Made by a program: the position numbers and the translations under genes. Positions 17,014 to 25,248 of a stretch of DNA of 64,000 nt are shown here, one piece after another. The DNA lies in NCBI RefSeq assembly GCF_014930365.1, contig NZ_JABXWI010000002.1, positions 791,841 to 855,840 of the forward strand. Direction: 5' to 3'. The number at the start of each line of letters is the position of its first letter. Within the stretch, counting starts at the first letter, position 1. The stretch comes from Streptomyces caniscabiei. Its GTDB lineage: Bacteria; Actinomycetota; Actinomycetes; Streptomycetales; Streptomycetaceae. The notes under the pieces are model-generated. The model made no database searches. It was not told where the DNA came from and worked only from the letters and a program-made list of their open reading frames with translations.

Positions 17014-17245
17014 GAAGGAGTCCGGGCGGCCGACGCACCGCGAAATCTCGTTCGTCGGCTGTCCCCGCGGACCACGGTCCACGCGCCCGGACGCCTGCGT
17101 CACAGGCAACCCTCCGCGCCACACACAGCGCCGCCGAAGCACCACCTCCGCCGAACCGACGGCATCACCAGACAGCTCTGCAGCACCCGACGTAACCCTC
17201 AACAGCGCCCTTCCCTCAAGGACGCACGTCGCCGGAGGCACCACC

Positions 17246-18583
17246 GTGAAGGACATCCTGGACGCGATCCAGTCGCCGGACTCCACGTCCGCCGACTTCG
17301 CCGCTCTGCCGCTCCCCGAGTCGTACCGCGCGATCACCGTGCACAAGGACGAGACGGAGATGTTCGCGGGCATGGCGACCCGCGAGAAGGACCCGCGCAA
17401 GTCGATCCACCTGGACGAGGTCCCGCTCCCGGAGCTGGGCCCGGGCGAGGCCCTGGTGGCCGTCATGGCCTCCTCGGTCAACTACAACTCGGTGTGGACC
17501 TCGATCTTCGAGCCGCTGTCCACCTTCGGATTCCTGGAGCGCTACGGCCGCACCAGCGAGCTGGCCAAGCGCCACGACCTGCCGTACCACATCATCGGCT
17601 CCGACCTCGCGGGCGTCGTCCTGCGCACCGGCCCCGGCGTCAACGCCTGGCGGCCCGGTGACGAGGTCGTCGCGCACTGCCTCTCCGTCGAGCTGGAGTC
17701 CTCCGACGGCCACAACGACACGATGCTCGACCCCGAGCAGCGGATCTGGGGCTTCGAGACCAACTTCGGCGGGCTCGCCGAGATCGCGCTCGTCAAGTCC
17801 AACCAGCTGATGCCGAAGCCGGACCACCTCAGCTGGGAGGAGGCCGCCGCCCCGGGCCTGGTCAACTCCACCGCCTACCGGCAACTGGTCTCCCGCAACG
17901 GCGCCGGCATGAAGCAGGGCGACAACGTGCTGATCTGGGGCGCCAGCGGTGGCCTCGGCAGCTACGCCACGCAGTTCGCCCTGGCCGGTGGCGCCAACCC
18001 GATCTGTGTCGTCTCCAGCGAGCAGAAGGCGGACATCTGCCGCGCGATGGGCGCCGACGCGATCATCGACCGCAACGCCGAGGGCTACAAGTTCTGGAAG
18101 GACGAGAACACCCAGGACCCCAAGGAGTGGAAGCGCTTCGGCAAGCGCATCCGCGAACTCACCGGCGGCGAGGACATCGACATCGTGTTCGAGCACCCGG
18201 GCCGCGAGACCTTCGGCGCGAGCGTCTTCGTCACCCGCAAGGGCGGCACCATCACCACCTGCGCCTCGACCTCGGGCTACATGCACGAGTACGACAACCG
18301 CTACCTGTGGATGTCGCTGAAGCGGATCATCGGCTCGCACTTCGCGAACTACCGCGAGGCGTGGGAGGCCAACCGCCTCATCGCCAAGGGCAAGATCCAC
18401 CCGACGCTGTCGAAGGTCTACTCCCTGGAGGAGACCGGGCAGGCCGCGTACGACGTGCACCGCAACCTCCACCAGGGCAAGGTCGGCGTCCTCGCGCTGG
18501 CCCCCGAGGAGGGCCTGGGCGTCCGCGACCACGACAAGCGCGCCCAGCACATCGACGCCATCAACCGCTTCCGGAACGTCTGA
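17246..18583 (+). CDS. ccr: Crotonyl-CoA carboxylase/reductase
   Basis: This 445-residue enzyme of the medium-chain dehydrogenase/reductase superfamily carboxylates and reduces crotonyl-CoA with CO2 and NADPH to (2S)-ethylmalonyl-CoA. That is the committing step of the ethylmalonyl-CoA pathway and a source of extender units for polyketides. Seen: VMASSVNYNSVWTSIFEP near the N-terminus, the long insert SVELESSDGHNDTMLDPEQRIWGFETNFGGLAE, the dinucleotide loop IWGASGGLGSYATQ, and FEHPGRETFGASVFV, all characteristic of CCRs. GCCGGAGG precedes the GTG start. The frame stays open upstream to about 16985, but that part overlaps the promoter. It leads an operon with meaA, which begins nine bases after its stop codon. 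Confidence 0.93.
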   Translation: MKDILDAIQSPDSTSADFAALPLPESYRAITVHKDETEMFAGMATREKDPRKSIHLDEVPLPELGPGEALVAVMASSVNYNSVWTSIFEPLSTFGFLERYGRTSELAKRHDLPYHIIGSDLAGVVLRTGPGVNAWRPGDEVVAHCLSVELESSDGHNDTMLDPEQRIWGFETNFGGLAEIALVKSNQLMPKPDHLSWEEAAAPGLVNSTAYRQLVSRNGAGMKQGDNVLIWGASGGLGSYATQFALAGGANPICVVSSEQKADICRAMGADAIIDRNAEGYKFWKDENTQDPKEWKRFGKRIRELTGGEDIDIVFEHPGRETFGASVFVTRKGGTITTCASTSGYMHEYDNRYLWMSLKRIIGSHFANYREAWEANRLIAKGKIHPTLSKVYSLEETGQAAYDVHRNLHQGKVGVLALAPEEGLGVRDHDKRAQHIDAINRFRNV

Positions 18584-18591
18584 GGTCCACG

Positions 18592-20640
18592 ATGAGCGAG
18601 CGTCAGCCCACCGAGGGCGGGAAAGCCAAGGACCGGCCCTGGCTCATGCGGACGTACGCCGGCCACTCCACGGCCGAGGCGTCCAACGAGTTGTACCGGC
18701 GCAACCTCGCCAAGGGGCAGACGGGTCTGTCGGTCGCCTTCGACCTGCCGACCCAGACCGGCTACGACTCCGACCACATCCTCGCCCGCGGCGAGGTCGG
18801 CCGGGTCGGCGTCCCGGTGGCCCATCTCGGTGACATGCGCAGGCTGTTCCAGGACATCCCCCTGGAGCAGATGAACACCTCGATGACCATCAACGCCACC
18901 GCCATGTGGCTGCTGGCGCTCTACCAGGTCGTCGCCGAGGAACAGGGTGTCGACATCACCCGGCTCCAGGGCACGACCCAGAACGACATCGTCAAGGAGT
19001 ACCTGTCGCGGGGCACCCATGTGTTCCCGCCGGGACCCTCGCTCCGGCTGACGACGGACATGATCGCGTACACGGTCTCCCACATCCCGAAGTGGAACCC
19101 GATCAACATCTGCAGCTACCACCTGCAGGAGGCCGGGGCCACGCCGGTGCAGGAGATCGCGTACGCGATGTCCACGGCCATCGCGGTCCTCGACGCCGTG
19201 CGCGACTCCGGCCAGGTGCCCGAGGAGCGCATGGGCGATGTGGTCGCCCGCATCTCGTTCTTCGTGAACGCGGGCGTCCGCTTCGTCGAGGAGATGTGCA
19301 AGATGCGGGCGTTCGGCCGCATCTGGGACCGCATCACCCGTGAGCGGTACGGCATCGAGAACCCCAAGCAGCGCCGCTTCCGGTACGGCGTCCAGGTCAA
19401 CTCCCTCGGGCTGACCGAGGCTCAGCCGGAGAACAACGTCCAGCGGATCGTGCTGGAGATGCTGGCCGTGACCCTCTCCAAGGACGCGCGGGCGCGTGCC
19501 GTGCAGCTGCCGGCCTGGAACGAGGCGCTGGGCCTGCCCCGGCCGTGGGACCAGCAGTGGTCGCTGCGCATCCAGCAGGTGCTGGCCCACGAGAGCGACC
19601 TGCTGGAGTACGAGGACATCTTCGAGGGCTCGCACGTCATCGAGGCGAAGGTGGCCGAACTGGTCGAGCAGTCCTTCGCCGAGATCGAGCGGATCCAGGA
19701 GATGGGCGGCGCGATGGCGGCCGTCGAGTCCGGCTACCTGAAGTCGCAGCTGGTCTCCTCGCACGCCGAGCGCCGGGCCCGGATCGAGTCCGGCGAGGAG
19801 AAGATCGTCGGCGTCAACATCTTCGAGTCGACCGAGCCGAACCCGCTGACCGCCGACCTGGACGCGGCGATCCAGACGGTCGACCCGGCCGTCGAGGCCC
19901 GCGTCATCACGTCCCTGCAGAACTGGCGCGACACCCGCTACCAGCCACCCTTCAACCACCCGCGCCCGTGCAAGGCGCTGGAGCGGCTCAAGGAGGCCGC
20001 GAAGGGCACGGACAACCTCATGGAGGCCACCCTGGAGTGCGCCCGGGCCGGGGTCACGACCGGCGAGTGGGCCGGGGCCCTCCGTGAGGTGTTCGGGGAG
20101 TTCCGGGCACCGACCGGTGTCTCGTCGGCGCCGGTGGCCGTCTCCGCCGAGGAGGGCTCGGCCATGGCGGGGGTCCGCCGCAAGGTGGACCTGACCGCCA
20201 AGGATCTGGGCGTCGGCAAGCTCCGCTTCCTGGTCGGCAAGCCGGGCCTGGACGGGCACTCCAACGGGGCCGAGCAGATCGCCGTGCGGGCCCGCGACGC
20301 GGGCTTCGAGGTGGTCTACCAGGGCATCCGGCTCACCCCTGAGCAGATCGTGGACGCCGCCCTCGCCGAGGACGTGCACGCGGTCGGCCTCTCCATCCTC
20401 TCCGGCTCGCACGCCCAGCTCGTCCCGGACGTGCTGGAGCGGCTGCGCGAGGCGGGCGCCGGCGACATCCCGGTGATCGCCGGCGGGATCATCCCGAACG
20501 CGGACGCCGACCGGCTCAGGGCCGCCGGAGTGGCCGCCGTGTTCACCCCGAAGGACTTCGACATCACCGGGATCATCGGCCGTATCGTCGACGAGATCCG
20601 CAAGGCCAACAAGCTCGACCCCCTGGAGGTCCCCGCATGA
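18592..20640 (+). CDS. meaA: Ethylmalonyl-CoA mutase, B12-dependent
   Basis: This 682-residue coenzyme-B12 mutase converts (2R)-ethylmalonyl-CoA to methylsuccinyl-CoA. The N-terminal TIM barrel (about 15-550) includes YAGHSTAEASNELYRRNLAKGQTGLSVAFDLPTQTGYDSDH and NTSMTINATAMWLLALY of the methylmalonyl-CoA mutase family. The C-terminal B12 domain (about 540-675) holds the lower-ligand motif DGHSNG (D-x-H-x-x-G), then LSGSH and IAGGIIP. It is shorter than the methylmalonyl-CoA mutase large subunit, as expected for MeaA. Its TGA overlaps the start of the lyase gene in an ATGA, so the two are translationally coupled. Confidence 0.93.
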   Translation: MSERQPTEGGKAKDRPWLMRTYAGHSTAEASNELYRRNLAKGQTGLSVAFDLPTQTGYDSDHILARGEVGRVGVPVAHLGDMRRLFQDIPLEQMNTSMTINATAMWLLALYQVVAEEQGVDITRLQGTTQNDIVKEYLSRGTHVFPPGPSLRLTTDMIAYTVSHIPKWNPINICSYHLQEAGATPVQEIAYAMSTAIAVLDAVRDSGQVPEERMGDVVARISFFVNAGVRFVEEMCKMRAFGRIWDRITRERYGIENPKQRRFRYGVQVNSLGLTEAQPENNVQRIVLEMLAVTLSKDARARAVQLPAWNEALGLPRPWDQQWSLRIQQVLAHESDLLEYEDIFEGSHVIEAKVAELVEQSFAEIERIQEMGGAMAAVESGYLKSQLVSSHAERRARIESGEEKIVGVNIFESTEPNPLTADLDAAIQTVDPAVEARVITSLQNWRDTRYQPPFNHPRPCKALERLKEAAKGTDNLMEATLECARAGVTTGEWAGALREVFGEFRAPTGVSSAPVAVSAEEGSAMAGVRRKVDLTAKDLGVGKLRFLVGKPGLDGHSNGAEQIAVRARDAGFEVVYQGIRLTPEQIVDAALAEDVHAVGLSILSGSHAQLVPDVLERLREAGAGDIPVIAGGIIPNADADRLRAAGVAAVFTPKDFDITGIIGRIVDEIRKANKLDPLEVPA

Positions 20641-21611
20641 CCAGCCCTGTTCCCCAGGTGAACCGCCTCCGTCCGCGGCGCTCCTGCCTCGCGGTGCCGG
20701 GAAGCAACCCCCGCTTCCTGGAGAAGGCCCAGGGCCTCCCGGCGGACCAGGTCTTCCTCGACCTGGAGGACGCCTGCGCCCCGCTCGCCAAGCCCGAGGC
20801 GCGGCACACCATCGTCAAGTTCCTCAACGAGGGCGACTGGACCGGCAAGACACGGGTCGTGCGCGTCAACGACTGGACGACGGAGTGGACGTACCGCGAT
20901 GTCGTGACCGTCGTCGAGGGCGCCGGGCAGAACCTCGACTGCATCATGCTGCCGAAGGTGCAGACGGCCCAGCAGGTCGTCGCCCTCGATCTCCTCCTCA
21001 CCCAGATCGAGAAGACGATGGGCTTCGAGGTCGGCAAGATCGGCATCGAGGCGCAGATCGAGAACGCGCAGGGCCTGAACAACGTCAACGAGATCGCGAC
21101 GGCCTCCCAGCGCGTCGAGACGATCATCTTCGGCCCGGCCGACTTCATGGCCTCGATCAACATGAAGTCGCTGGTCGTGGGCGAGCAGCCGCCCGGCTAC
21201 CCGGCGGACGCCTACCACTACATCCTGATGAAGATCCTGATGGCCGCCCGCGCCAACAACCTCCAGGCGATCGACGGCCCCTACCTCCAGATCCGCAACA
21301 TCGACGGCTACCGCGAGGTCGCCCAGCGCGCCGCCGCGCTCGGTTTCGACGGCAAGTGGGTGCTGCACCCGGGCCAGGTCGAGGCGTCCAACGAGATCTT
21401 CTCGCCCTCGCAGGAGGACTACGACCATGCCGAACTGATCCTGGACGCGTACGACTACTACACCTCCGAGGCGGGCGGCAAGAAGGGCTCGGCCATGCTC
21501 GGCGACGAGATGATCGACGAGGCCAGCCGCAAGATGGCGCTGGTCGTCTCCGGCAAGGGACGGGCCGCCGGCATGCAGCGGACGTCGAAGTTCGAGATCC
21601 CGGAGGCATGA
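20637..21611 (+). CDS. HpcH/HpaI-family CoA lyase: malyl-CoA/beta-methylmalyl-CoA lyase
   Basis: This 324-residue TIM-barrel lyase of the citrate-lyase beta-subunit type is expected to cleave beta-methylmalyl-CoA to glyoxylate and propionyl-CoA, and possibly malyl-CoA. Visible are PRRSCLAVPGSNPRFLEKA at the N-terminus, VFLDLEDACAP (metal-binding acid pair), EAQIENAQGLNN with the catalytic-site Glu, IIFGPADFMAS (second metal Asp), and GFDGKWVLHPGQVEASNEIF near the C-terminus. It overlaps meaA and the following dehydratase by 4 bp each. Pathway context gives the specificity. Sequence alone would leave malyl-, methylmalyl- or citramalyl-CoA open. Confidence 0.88.
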   Translation: MTSPVPQVNRLRPRRSCLAVPGSNPRFLEKAQGLPADQVFLDLEDACAPLAKPEARHTIVKFLNEGDWTGKTRVVRVNDWTTEWTYRDVVTVVEGAGQNLDCIMLPKVQTAQQVVALDLLLTQIEKTMGFEVGKIGIEAQIENAQGLNNVNEIATASQRVETIIFGPADFMASINMKSLVVGEQPPGYPADAYHYILMKILMAARANNLQAIDGPYLQIRNIDGYREVAQRAAALGFDGKWVLHPGQVEASNEIFSPSQEDYDHAELILDAYDYYTSEAGGKKGSAMLGDEMIDEASRKMALVVSGKGRAAGMQRTSKFEIPEA

Positions 21612-22129
21612 GCGCGATGCAGTTCGGACGCACCTACGAGGAGTTCGAGGTCGGGGCGGTCTACAAGCACTGGCCCGGGAAGACGGTCACGGAGTACGAC
21701 GACCACCTCTTCTGTCTCCTCACCATGAACCACCACCCGCTCCACATGGACGTCAACTACGCCGAGAAGACGACGGACTTCGGCAAGAACGTGGTGGTCG
21801 GGAACTACATCTACTCCCTGCTGCTCGGCATGTCGGTACCGGACGTCTCCGGCAAGGCGATCGCCAACCTGGAGATCGAGTCGCTCAAGCACGTGGCGCC
21901 GACCTTCCACGGCGACACGATCTACGGCCAGACGACCGTGCTCGACAAGTGGCCGTCGAAGTCGAAGAACGACCGCGGCATCGTGTACGTCGAGACCAAG
22001 GGCTACAAGCAGGACGGCACGCTGGTCTGTGTGTTCCGTCGCAAGGTCATGGTGCCCACCGAGACCTACATCAAGGAGCGCGGCGGCGAGCAGCCGGGCC
22101 GCCCCGAGCTCAGGGAGCAGGAGAAGTAG
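21608..22129 (+). CDS. MaoC-type dehydratase: mesaconyl-CoA hydratase
   Basis: This 173-residue hot-dog-fold hydratase is expected to hydrate mesaconyl-(C1)-CoA to beta-methylmalyl-CoA. It has the R-hydratase motif region FCLLTMNHHPLHMDVNYAEKT (about 32-52), in which the Asp/His dyad is usual. GNYIYSLLLGMSVPDV and APTFHGDTIYGQTTVLDK follow, the latter matching the HDTF-type region. Single-domain forms like this occur in the actinobacterial pathway, whereas proteobacterial mesaconyl-CoA hydratases are double-length. The ATG overlaps the lyase stop (ATGA). A second ATG four codons later is possible. Confidence 0.85.
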   Translation: MSAMQFGRTYEEFEVGAVYKHWPGKTVTEYDDHLFCLLTMNHHPLHMDVNYAEKTTDFGKNVVVGNYIYSLLLGMSVPDVSGKAIANLEIESLKHVAPTFHGDTIYGQTTVLDKWPSKSKNDRGIVYVETKGYKQDGTLVCVFRRKVMVPTETYIKERGGEQPGRPELREQEK

Positions 22130-22131
22130 CC

Positions 22132-23337
22132 ATGGCACGACTCGCCCAGACCCACGGCCTCACGGACGTCCAGCAGGAGATCCTCTCCACCGTCCGTGAC
22201 TTCGTGGACAAGGAGATCATCCCGGTCGCGACCGAGCTGGAGCACCGGGACGAGTACCCGCAAGCGATCGTCGACGGGCTCAAGGAACTGGGCCTGTTCG
22301 GTCTGATGATCCCCGAGGAGTACGGCGGTCTGGGTGAGTCCCTCCTCACGTACGCGCTGTGCGTGGAGGAGATCGCCCGGGGCTGGATGTCCGTGTCCGG
22401 GATCATCAACACGCACTTCATCGTGGCGTACATGCTCAAGCAGCACGGCACCGAGGAGCAGAAGGACCACTTCCTGCCGAGGATGGCGGCCGGCGACGTC
22501 CGGGGCGCCTTCTCCATGTCGGAGCCGGGGCTCGGCTCGGACGTGTCGGCGATCACCTCGAAGGCGGTCAAGGACGGCGACGAGTACGTCCTGAACGGTC
22601 AGAAGATGTGGCTGACGAACGGCGGGACGTCAACACTGGTCGCCGTTCTCGTCCGAAGTGACGAAGGACACCCGGAGGGCACGGCGCCCCACAAGTCGAT
22701 GACGACCTTCCTCGTCGAGAAGGAGCCCGGCTTCGGAGAGGTCCGCCCCGGCCTCACCATTCCCGGGAAGATCGACAAGATGGGCTACAAGGGCGTCGAC
22801 ACGACCGAGCTCATCATGGACGGACTGCGCATTCCGGCCAATCGTGTACTCGGCGGCACCACGGGCCGAGGGTTTTACCAAATGATGGACGGCGTCGAGG
22901 TGGGCCGGGTGAATGTGGCCGCGCGTGGCTGCGGTGTCGCTCAGCGTGCATTCGAGCTCGGTGTCCGGTACGCCCAGCAGCGCCATACTTTCGGCAAGCA
23001 GATCGCCCAGCACCAGGCGATCCAGTTCAAGCTGGCCGAGATGGCTACCAAGGTCGAGGCCGCGCATGCGATGATGGTCAACGCAGCACGCAAAAAGGAC
23101 TCGGGCGAACGAAACGACCTCGAAGCAGGGATGGCGAAGTACCTCGCCTCCGAATACTGCAAAGAAGTCGTCGAGGACGCATTCCGGATCCACGGCGGTT
23201 ACGGCTTCTCCAAGGAGTACGAGATCGAGCGCCTCTACCGTGAGGCGCCGATGCTGCTGATCGGTGAAGGTACCGCCGAAATCCAGAAAATGATCATCGG
23301 TCGTCGGCTGCTCGAAGAGTATCGATTCCAGGGCTAG
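22132..23337 (+). CDS. mcd: Acyl-CoA dehydrogenase: methylsuccinyl-CoA dehydrogenase
   Basis: This 401-residue flavoprotein has the three acyl-CoA dehydrogenase parts: an N-terminal helical domain (about 5-120, GLFGLMIPEEYGGLG), a middle beta domain (AFSMSEPGLGSDVSAIT, QKMWLTNGG) and a C-terminal helical domain. The last contains YAQQRHTFGKQIAQHQAIQ and the FAD/substrate-site EDAFRIHGGYGFSKEYEIERLYREA. In this operon it should oxidise methylsuccinyl-CoA to mesaconyl-CoA. The catalytic base is not certain from sequence alone. It starts three bases after the hydratase stop. Codon use changes inside the gene: from roughly 22650 onward A/T-ending codons become common, unlike the first half and the rest of the operon. 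Confidence 0.88.
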   Translation: MARLAQTHGLTDVQQEILSTVRDFVDKEIIPVATELEHRDEYPQAIVDGLKELGLFGLMIPEEYGGLGESLLTYALCVEEIARGWMSVSGIINTHFIVAYMLKQHGTEEQKDHFLPRMAAGDVRGAFSMSEPGLGSDVSAITSKAVKDGDEYVLNGQKMWLTNGGTSTLVAVLVRSDEGHPEGTAPHKSMTTFLVEKEPGFGEVRPGLTIPGKIDKMGYKGVDTTELIMDGLRIPANRVLGGTTGRGFYQMMDGVEVGRVNVAARGCGVAQRAFELGVRYAQQRHTFGKQIAQHQAIQFKLAEMATKVEAAHAMMVNAARKKDSGERNDLEAGMAKYLASEYCKEVVEDAFRIHGGYGFSKEYEIERLYREAPMLLIGEGTAEIQKMIIGRRLLEEYRFQG

Positions 23338-23370
23338 TACGCGGTTGGTCCAGGGTCGGATGTCTGGTTC

Positions 23371-23403
23371 GGGGTGTTTTCTTCGAGAAGAAGATCACAC
23401 CCC
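23371..23403 (+). terminator. Probable terminator of the ethylmalonyl-CoA operon
   Basis: GGGGTGT (23371-23377) pairs with ACACCCC (23397-23403). An inner CTTC/GAAG stem makes an interrupted hairpin, with a T-run (TTTT) on its left arm. It lies 34 bp after the mcd stop and 126 bp before psd. It would uncouple the two operons. Confidence 0.5.
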
Positions 23404-23528
23404 GTCAGCACTCTTCGGTCGTCGACTCGGCTTCCTGGCTTGCCCAGTTGCGGTCAGCGACCGGTACGATCCCGTGAAAGCCGCCGTCCCCAGTCACCGC
23501 GCGGCATCATCCGCTACGAAGGTCATCC

Positions 23529-24185
23529 ATGCCCCACAGCCAAACCTCTGCACCACGCGACAGCCTGGCAGGCGTACGTATTGCGCGCGGAGCATCGCCG
23601 TGGCTTCTCCCGACCGTCGCCACCGCAGCACTCAGCCTCGCCCGTTCGCGCCGCTCCGGCGCCGCGCGCGCCGTGGCCGTACCCGCCACCGCGCTGGCGG
23701 CGGGCATGCTGTGGTTCTTCCGCGACCCCGAGCGTGAGATCGCCCAGGGCCGGGTCATCTCGCCCGCCGACGGAGTGGTGCAGAGCATCATGCCGTGGAA
23801 GGACGGACGCACCCGCGTCGCGATCTTCATGAGCCCGCTCAACGTCCACGTCAACCGCGCGCCGCTCTCCGGCACGGTGACGTCCGTGGAGCACATCCCG
23901 GGTGGGTTCGTGCCGGCGTTCAACAAGGAGAGCGAGAACAACGAGCGCGTCGTCTGGCACTTCGACACCGAACTCGGTGACATCGAGATGATCCAGATCG
24001 CCGGCGCCGTGGCTCGCCGCATCGTTCCGTACATCCCCGAGGGCACCAAGGTGGAGCAGGGTGACCGGATCGGGCTGATCCGCTTCGGCTCGCGCGTCGA
24101 CATCTACCTGCCCGAGGGTGTGGAGATCGACGTCGAGGTGGGCCAGAAGACCGTGGCTGGGGTGACTCGCATTGACCGTGATTGA
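23529..24185 (+). CDS. psd: Phosphatidylserine decarboxylase
   Basis: This 218-residue membrane-associated proenzyme makes phosphatidylethanolamine from phosphatidylserine. A hydrophobic segment (WLLPTVATAALSLAR and AVAVPATALAAGMLWFF, about 25-65) anchors it, followed by FFRDPERE and VISPADGVVQSI. MSPLNVHVNRAPLSG carries the conserved His residues. The self-cleavage site is the GS of IRFGSRVDIYLPEG, which generates the pyruvoyl group on the small subunit from Ser. The short length and FGS motif fit the archaeal/actinobacterial form of the enzyme. Its end overlaps pssA by 14 bp, a common arrangement that keeps the two steps of phosphatidylethanolamine synthesis together. Confidence 0.93.
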   Translation: MPHSQTSAPRDSLAGVRIARGASPWLLPTVATAALSLARSRRSGAARAVAVPATALAAGMLWFFRDPEREIAQGRVISPADGVVQSIMPWKDGRTRVAIFMSPLNVHVNRAPLSGTVTSVEHIPGGFVPAFNKESENNERVVWHFDTELGDIEMIQIAGAVARRIVPYIPEGTKVEQGDRIGLIRFGSRVDIYLPEGVEIDVEVGQKTVAGVTRIDRD

Positions 24186-25044
24186 TCCGGAGACCCAACC
24201 CGGCCAGACCGGGGCGGGCTGGGTGCCCGAGGTGGACGAGGTGGAGGACGACGCGGAGGAGATGCCGCTGTCGCTCCGCCTGTCGATAGCGGACACGCTC
24301 ACCCTGGGTAACGCCACGTGCGGCTTCATGGCGGTGTACTTCACCACCACGGGCATCCTGATCCCGCACCTCACCGGCAGCCAGGAGTCGGGCATGGCCC
24401 GGCACAGCGCGGCCACCGCGGTGATCCTGATGCTGTGCGCGGCGATCTTCGACCTGTTCGACGGGCTGGTGGCGCGCAAGCTCCGCTCCTCGCCGATGGG
24501 CGCGGAGCTGGACAACCTCTCCGACCTGATCAGCTTCGGCCTGGCGCCGGCGTACTTCGTCCTCGTCTACGGCATGGTCGCGGACGACGCGCACCAGCGG
24601 GTGGCGGCGGTGGGGGCGATCGTCGTGCTGCTGGCGGTGGTGCTGAGGCTCGCGAGATTCTCCTGCGTGACGGTGAAGGACGGCACCTTCCAGGGCATGC
24701 CGTCGCCGTTCGGCGCGCTCACGGTCATCTCGATCGTGCTCCTGGAGCTGCCCTTCGTGGCGACCCTGCTGGCGATCGTCGGCGTCGCGTGGCTGATGGT
24801 GAGCCGCGTCGAGTACCCGAAGCCGCGGGGTCCCCTCGCGGGGGCGGTGCTCACCTGGATCGTCCTGGCGATGGGCCTGCTGGCGGCCTGGGCGTTCGAC
24901 GCGCCCGGCGGTCAGCTCCTGCTCCAGACCGGCTGCGCCCTGCAGCTCGTGATGGGCGCGGTCATCCCGCTCTTCGCCACGGCGCGCCGTGTGAACAACT
25001 TCCGCGACAACCGTCGCGAGGCGCGGGCGGCGCAGCTGCCCTGA
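24172..25044 (+). CDS. pssA: CDP-diacylglycerol-serine O-phosphatidyltransferase
   Basis: This 290-residue integral membrane enzyme joins CDP-diacylglycerol and L-serine. The CDP-alcohol phosphatidyltransferase signature D-G-x2-A-R-x(n)-G-x3-D-x3-D is complete in DGLVARKLRSSPMG followed by AELDNLSD (about 102-123). About six hydrophobic helices follow, such as VAAVGAIVVLLAVVLRLARF and LAGAVLTWIVLAMGLLAAWAF. The acidic N-terminal 40 residues are cytosolic. Start choice: TTG at 24172 has GGGGTGA upstream, and GTG at 24178 is an alternative. Both overlap psd. With psd it supplies phosphatidylethanolamine, a main membrane lipid in streptomycetes. Confidence 0.91.
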   Translation: MTVIDPETQPGQTGAGWVPEVDEVEDDAEEMPLSLRLSIADTLTLGNATCGFMAVYFTTTGILIPHLTGSQESGMARHSAATAVILMLCAAIFDLFDGLVARKLRSSPMGAELDNLSDLISFGLAPAYFVLVYGMVADDAHQRVAAVGAIVVLLAVVLRLARFSCVTVKDGTFQGMPSPFGALTVISIVLLELPFVATLLAIVGVAWLMVSRVEYPKPRGPLAGAVLTWIVLAMGLLAAWAFDAPGGQLLLQTGCALQLVMGAVIPLFATARRVNNFRDNRREARAAQLP

Positions 25045-25063
25045 CCTTCGCCGCAGGTACTGG

Positions 25064-25105
25064 CGGGTGTGGCCCGAGCCGACACGGCTCGGGCCACACC
25101 CGTTT
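25064..25105 (+). terminator. Strong terminator after pssA
   Basis: A perfect 17-bp stem, CGGGTGTGGCCCGAGCC (25064-25080) and its complement (25086-25102), has the loop GACAC and is followed by TTT. It begins 20 bp after the pssA stop. Confidence 0.88.
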
Positions 25106-25248
25106 CGCGTTCAAGGGCGTCGCCATGTGCCCTTGAGGGGTCAACTACCTCGCGTGGGACTCCAGTTGCTGGGGGTGAGGAAGAGGTGGACGGTGGAAAG
25201 GGGTGCTTTTCATATTAGTTGGCCCCTTTCGAGCGTCAGGAGGAGAGC

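Noticed and set aside
16985..17245. In-frame N-terminal extension of ccr or a separate upstream peptide
   Set aside because: The stretch overlaps the predicted promoter, lacks a ribosome-binding site and does not resemble CCR N-termini. The GTG at 17246 has a proper GGAGG.
16886..17245. Cobalamin riboswitch before the ccr-meaA operon
   Set aside because: No GCCACTG-type B12 box or multi-stem pattern was seen.
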